Below, in pieces: positions 6,981-8,478 of a stretch of DNA of 8,478 bases. The position numbers and the translations under genes are program-made. Each line of letters begins with the position of its first letter. The stretch's first letter is position 1. Under the pieces are notes generated by a model. It did not search any database. It was not told the DNA's origin and saw nothing but the letters and a program-made list of their open reading frames with translations. Origin of the DNA: Dehalococcoidales bacterium (GTDB lineage: Bacteria; Chloroflexota; Dehalococcoidia; E44-bin15); NCBI GenBank assembly GCA_030615555.1, contig JAUWZB010000029.1, positions 1 through 8,478 on the forward strand, in the 5' to 3' direction.

Positions 6981-7011
6981 GCGCCCCCTTTATGGCGATT
7001 CTATAGTTCAC

Positions 7012-7040
7012 AGTATAGCATAGGGAAGAGGGCGAGGCAA
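7012..7040 (-). promoter_or_regulatory. Sigma70-type promoter for the rpsB array
   Basis: On the minus strand TTGCCT (7040-7035) and TATACT (7017-7012) are separated by exactly 17 bp, and TGC directly before the -10 makes it an extended -10 promoter. Transcription should start near 7005, about 25 nt before the rpsB ATG. Found by eye; no experimental support. Confidence 0.7.
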
Positions 7041-7045
7041 CATCG

Positions 7046-7074
7046 TTGAAAAATCGCCCGCTTTATGCTATATT
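7046..7074 (+). promoter_or_regulatory. Sigma70-type promoter for tRNA-Ser
   Basis: TTGAAA (7046-7051) and TATATT (7069-7074) are 17 bp apart, with TGC (7066-7068) before the -10. The predicted start, about 7 bp past the -10, falls at 7081-7082, at or just before the mature 5' end of the tRNA. The 5' leader for RNase P would be very short or absent. Its -35 lies 5 bp from the -35 of the divergent rpsB promoter. Confidence 0.72.
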
Positions 7075-7081
7075 AGGCTAT

Positions 7082-7173
7082 GGAGGGATCGCATAGTGGT
7101 CTAGTGCGGCCGCCTGCTAAGCGGTTACCCTGACAAATCGGGGTCGTGGGTTCGAATCCCACTCCCTCCGCCA
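7082..7173 (+). tRNA. tRNA-Ser(GCU), CCA encoded
   Basis: The full cloverleaf can be folded by hand. Acceptor GGAGGGA (7082-7088) pairs with TCCCTCC (7163-7169); the discriminator is G7170 and CCA (7171-7173) is genome-encoded. The D stem is GCA/TGC (7091-7093 with 7105-7107), with GG in the loop. The anticodon stem GCCGC/GCGGT (7109-7113 with 7121-7125) holds loop CTGCTAA, giving anticodon GCT (7116-7118), which reads AGC/AGU serine codons. A long variable arm, a 7-bp stem (7127-7133 with 7138-7144) capped by CAAA, marks a class II tRNA and supports serine identity. The T arm is GTGGG-TTCGAAT-CCCAC (7146-7162). I see no second copy of the 3' end in this window, hence no sign of an integrated element. 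Confidence 0.98.
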
Positions 7174-7185
7174 CGGAGTTTTAAG

Positions 7186-7216
7186 ATATACCCCTGAATT
7201 AGGGGTATATTATTAT
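7186..7216 (+). terminator. Hairpin between tRNA-Ser and miaB, possible terminator or attenuator
   Basis: ATATACCCCT (7186-7195) and AGGGGTATAT (7201-7210) form a perfect 10-bp stem with loop GAATT, beginning 13 nt after the tRNA CCA end. The 3' tail is TATTAT rather than a clean T run, so termination may be partial. The hairpin could also serve as a processing signal if the tRNA and miaB share a transcript. The structure is certain at sequence level; its role is inferred. Confidence 0.5.
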
Positions 7217-7221
7217 GGGAG
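7217..7221 (+). promoter_or_regulatory. Ribosome binding site for miaB
   Basis: GGGAG lies 6 nt before the ATG at 7228 and supports that start. It begins 7 nt after the upstream hairpin, so the hairpin would not sequester it. No clear separate miaB promoter is visible between the tRNA gene and the start. Confidence 0.6.
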
Positions 7222-7227
7222 CCCCCG

Positions 7228-8478
7228 ATGCCTCATTATCACATCTGGACCATTGGCTGTCAAATGAATAAGGCTGACTCGGAGCGCATTGCCAGCTATT
7301 TGGAGCAAGTAGGTTATCAACCTAGCCCAAGGGCTGAGGAGGCGGAAATCATTATCTTGAATAGCTGCGTGGTGCGCCAGAGTGCCGAGGATCGCGTCAT
7401 CAACAAGCTCGATTCCCTCAAATCCTTAAAGAGAGGTAAAATCCTCGCCCTCACCGGTTGCTCTGTGGACTCAAGGGTCGATGGCCTCAGGCATCGCTTC
7501 CCTCATGTGGACCTCTTTTTCGCCCCGCAGGCTTTTTTCGAACTGTTCCGCTTCCTTGAAGATCGGGGGCTAGCTCCCAGGGGATTGGATTCAGGCTTGG
7601 TTACCCGCGGGCCTAAGCCCAGCGCCCTGGTGACCATTATTCAGGGCTGCAACAACTTCTGCTCCTACTGCATCGTGCCCTATCGAAGGGGGAGGGAGCG
7701 GAGCCGCCCCGTGGCGGAGGTCGTCTGCGAGGTTGAAGAGCTGGCGAGGCGTGGTTCAAAAGAGGTCACCCTACTCGGGCAGAATGTCGATTCTTATGGT
7801 CACGACCTCTCTGAAAAGCCCACACTTGCTGACCTCTTGACGGAGCTGAACCGGATCGATGGTTTGGCTCGGATACGCTTTCTGACTTCCCATCCCAAGG
7901 ATATGAGCGAGCGGCTCATCGAAGCGATGGCCCAGCTCGAAAAAGTCTGCGAGCACCTGAGCCTCCCCCTTCAGGCGGGGGACGATGATATTTTACGAAC
8001 GATGAGGCGGGGTTATACTGCGGCGCAGTACCTGGGGCTTATCGAAAGAATCCGCCACGCTCTTCCGCACATCGCCCTGAGCACCGATGTCATCGTGGGC
8101 TTCCCCGGCGAGAGCGAGGGGCAGTTTCAAAAAACCTACGATTTGCTAAGGGAGCTCAGGTTCGACACCGTTCATGTCGCCTGCTACTCGCCGCGACCGG
8201 GGACCATCGCCGCGCGAAAGCTTCGCGACGATGTCTTTGCTGAGGAGAAGATACGCCGCAGAAAGAAGATCGAAATGCTTCAGGAGGACATCGCCACCGA
8301 GATCAATAGAAAGCTTTTGGGTCAAACAGTCGAGGTACTGGTTGAAGGGCGGAAGAAGGGGAAATGGTGGGGGCGCAACAGGACGGATAAGCTTGTCTTT
8401 TTTGAGGATGAGGTTGACCGCATGGGACAGCTGGTTAAGGTAAAGATCGAAAAAACAAGCCCCTGGTCGCTTCAAGGG
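7228..8478 (+). CDS. miaB: MiaB, tRNA-2-methylthio-N6-dimethylallyladenosine synthase, 3' end off window
   Basis: Radical SAM enzyme that adds a methylthio group to i6A at position 37 of tRNAs reading U-starting codons, using two [4Fe-4S] clusters. Visible are 417 codons with no stop; family members are about 420-450 residues, so little is missing. The N-terminal methylthiotransferase domain (about 3-105) has Cys11, Cys47 and Cys78 for the auxiliary cluster. The radical SAM triad is Cys141, Cys145 and Cys148, followed by IVPYRRGRERSRP (149-161). LLGQNVDSYG (182-191), HLSLPLQAGDDDIL (243-256), DVIVGFPGE (287-295) and YSPRPGT (320-326) follow. A TRAM RNA-binding domain starts at about 361, with RTDKLVFF (385-392). 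These features point to MiaB rather than RimO or MtaB. TGCSVDS (76-82) differs from the commoner GCMAQ context around the third cysteine. The neighbouring tRNA-Ser(GCU) reads A-starting codons and is not an expected substrate. Confidence 0.93.
   Translation, partial: MPHYHIWTIGCQMNKADSERIASYLEQVGYQPSPRAEEAEIIILNSCVVRQSAEDRVINKLDSLKSLKRGKILALTGCSVDSRVDGLRHRFPHVDLFFAPQAFFELFRFLEDRGLAPRGLDSGLVTRGPKPSALVTIIQGCNNFCSYCIVPYRRGRERSRPVAEVVCEVEELARRGSKEVTLLGQNVDSYGHDLSEKPTLADLLTELNRIDGLARIRFLTSHPKDMSERLIEAMAQLEKVCEHLSLPLQAGDDDILRTMRRGYTAAQYLGLIERIRHALPHIALSTDVIVGFPGESEGQFQKTYDLLRELRFDTVHVACYSPRPGTIAARKLRDDVFAEEKIRRRKKIEMLQEDIATEINRKLLGQTVEVLVEGRKKGKWWGRNRTDKLVFFEDEVDRMGQLVKVKIEKTSPWSLQG

Noticed and set aside
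6981..7005. Structured S2 autoregulatory leader before rpsB
   Set aside because: The predicted leader is only about 25 nt and shows no paired structure.
7082..7173. tRNA-Ser as an integration (att) site or as a substrate pairing with MiaB
   Set aside because: No second copy of the tRNA 3' end or integrase is in the window, and a GCU anticodon tRNA reads A-starting codons, which MiaB substrates do not.
8146..8475. Minus-strand open frame of 109 codons at the right edge, plus a plus-strand frame at 8174-8443
   Set aside because: Both lie over the radical SAM/TRAM coding part of miaB and show no protein-like features; they are shadows of a GC-rich gene.

Overview
This window looks like a conserved housekeeping locus from a bacterium. 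The best fit is the phylum Chloroflexota, in or near class Dehalococcoidia. That placement is an inference from the gene order, a very short EF-Ts and the flavour of the proteins; there is no rRNA to anchor it. No mobile element, CRISPR array, phage gene or defence system is visible, and I do not see a new multi-gene system.

The left 7 kb is one tightly packed minus-strand array. In transcription order it reads rpsB (S2), tsf (EF-Ts), pyrH (UMP kinase), frr (ribosome recycling factor), uppS (undecaprenyl diphosphate synthase), cdsA (CDP-diacylglycerol synthase), dxr (MEP pathway reductoisomerase), rseP (site-2 protease) and ispG (MEP pathway, cut by the window start). Most junctions are a few bases or overlaps, including two ATGA start/stop overlaps (dxr/rseP and rseP/ispG) and a 16-bp overlap (cdsA/dxr). 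The only real gap is about 109 bp between frr and uppS. The array joins translation and nucleotide supply to envelope lipid and isoprenoid supply: Dxr and IspG make the isoprenoid precursor, UppS makes the lipid carrier and CdsA the phospholipid precursor.

At about 7005-7081 two sigma70-type promoters stand back to back, their -35 boxes only 5 bp apart. One drives the rpsB array leftwards. The other drives a class II tRNA-Ser(GCU) gene rightwards. After a 10-bp perfect hairpin comes miaB (tRNA methylthiotransferase) on the plus strand, cut by the window end and probably almost complete.

The points most worth checking are a (GTTGAAC)x4 heptamer array lying in frame inside ispG, a proline in Dxr where the family has an active-site histidine, the back-to-back promoter pair, and the hairpin between the tRNA gene and miaB.
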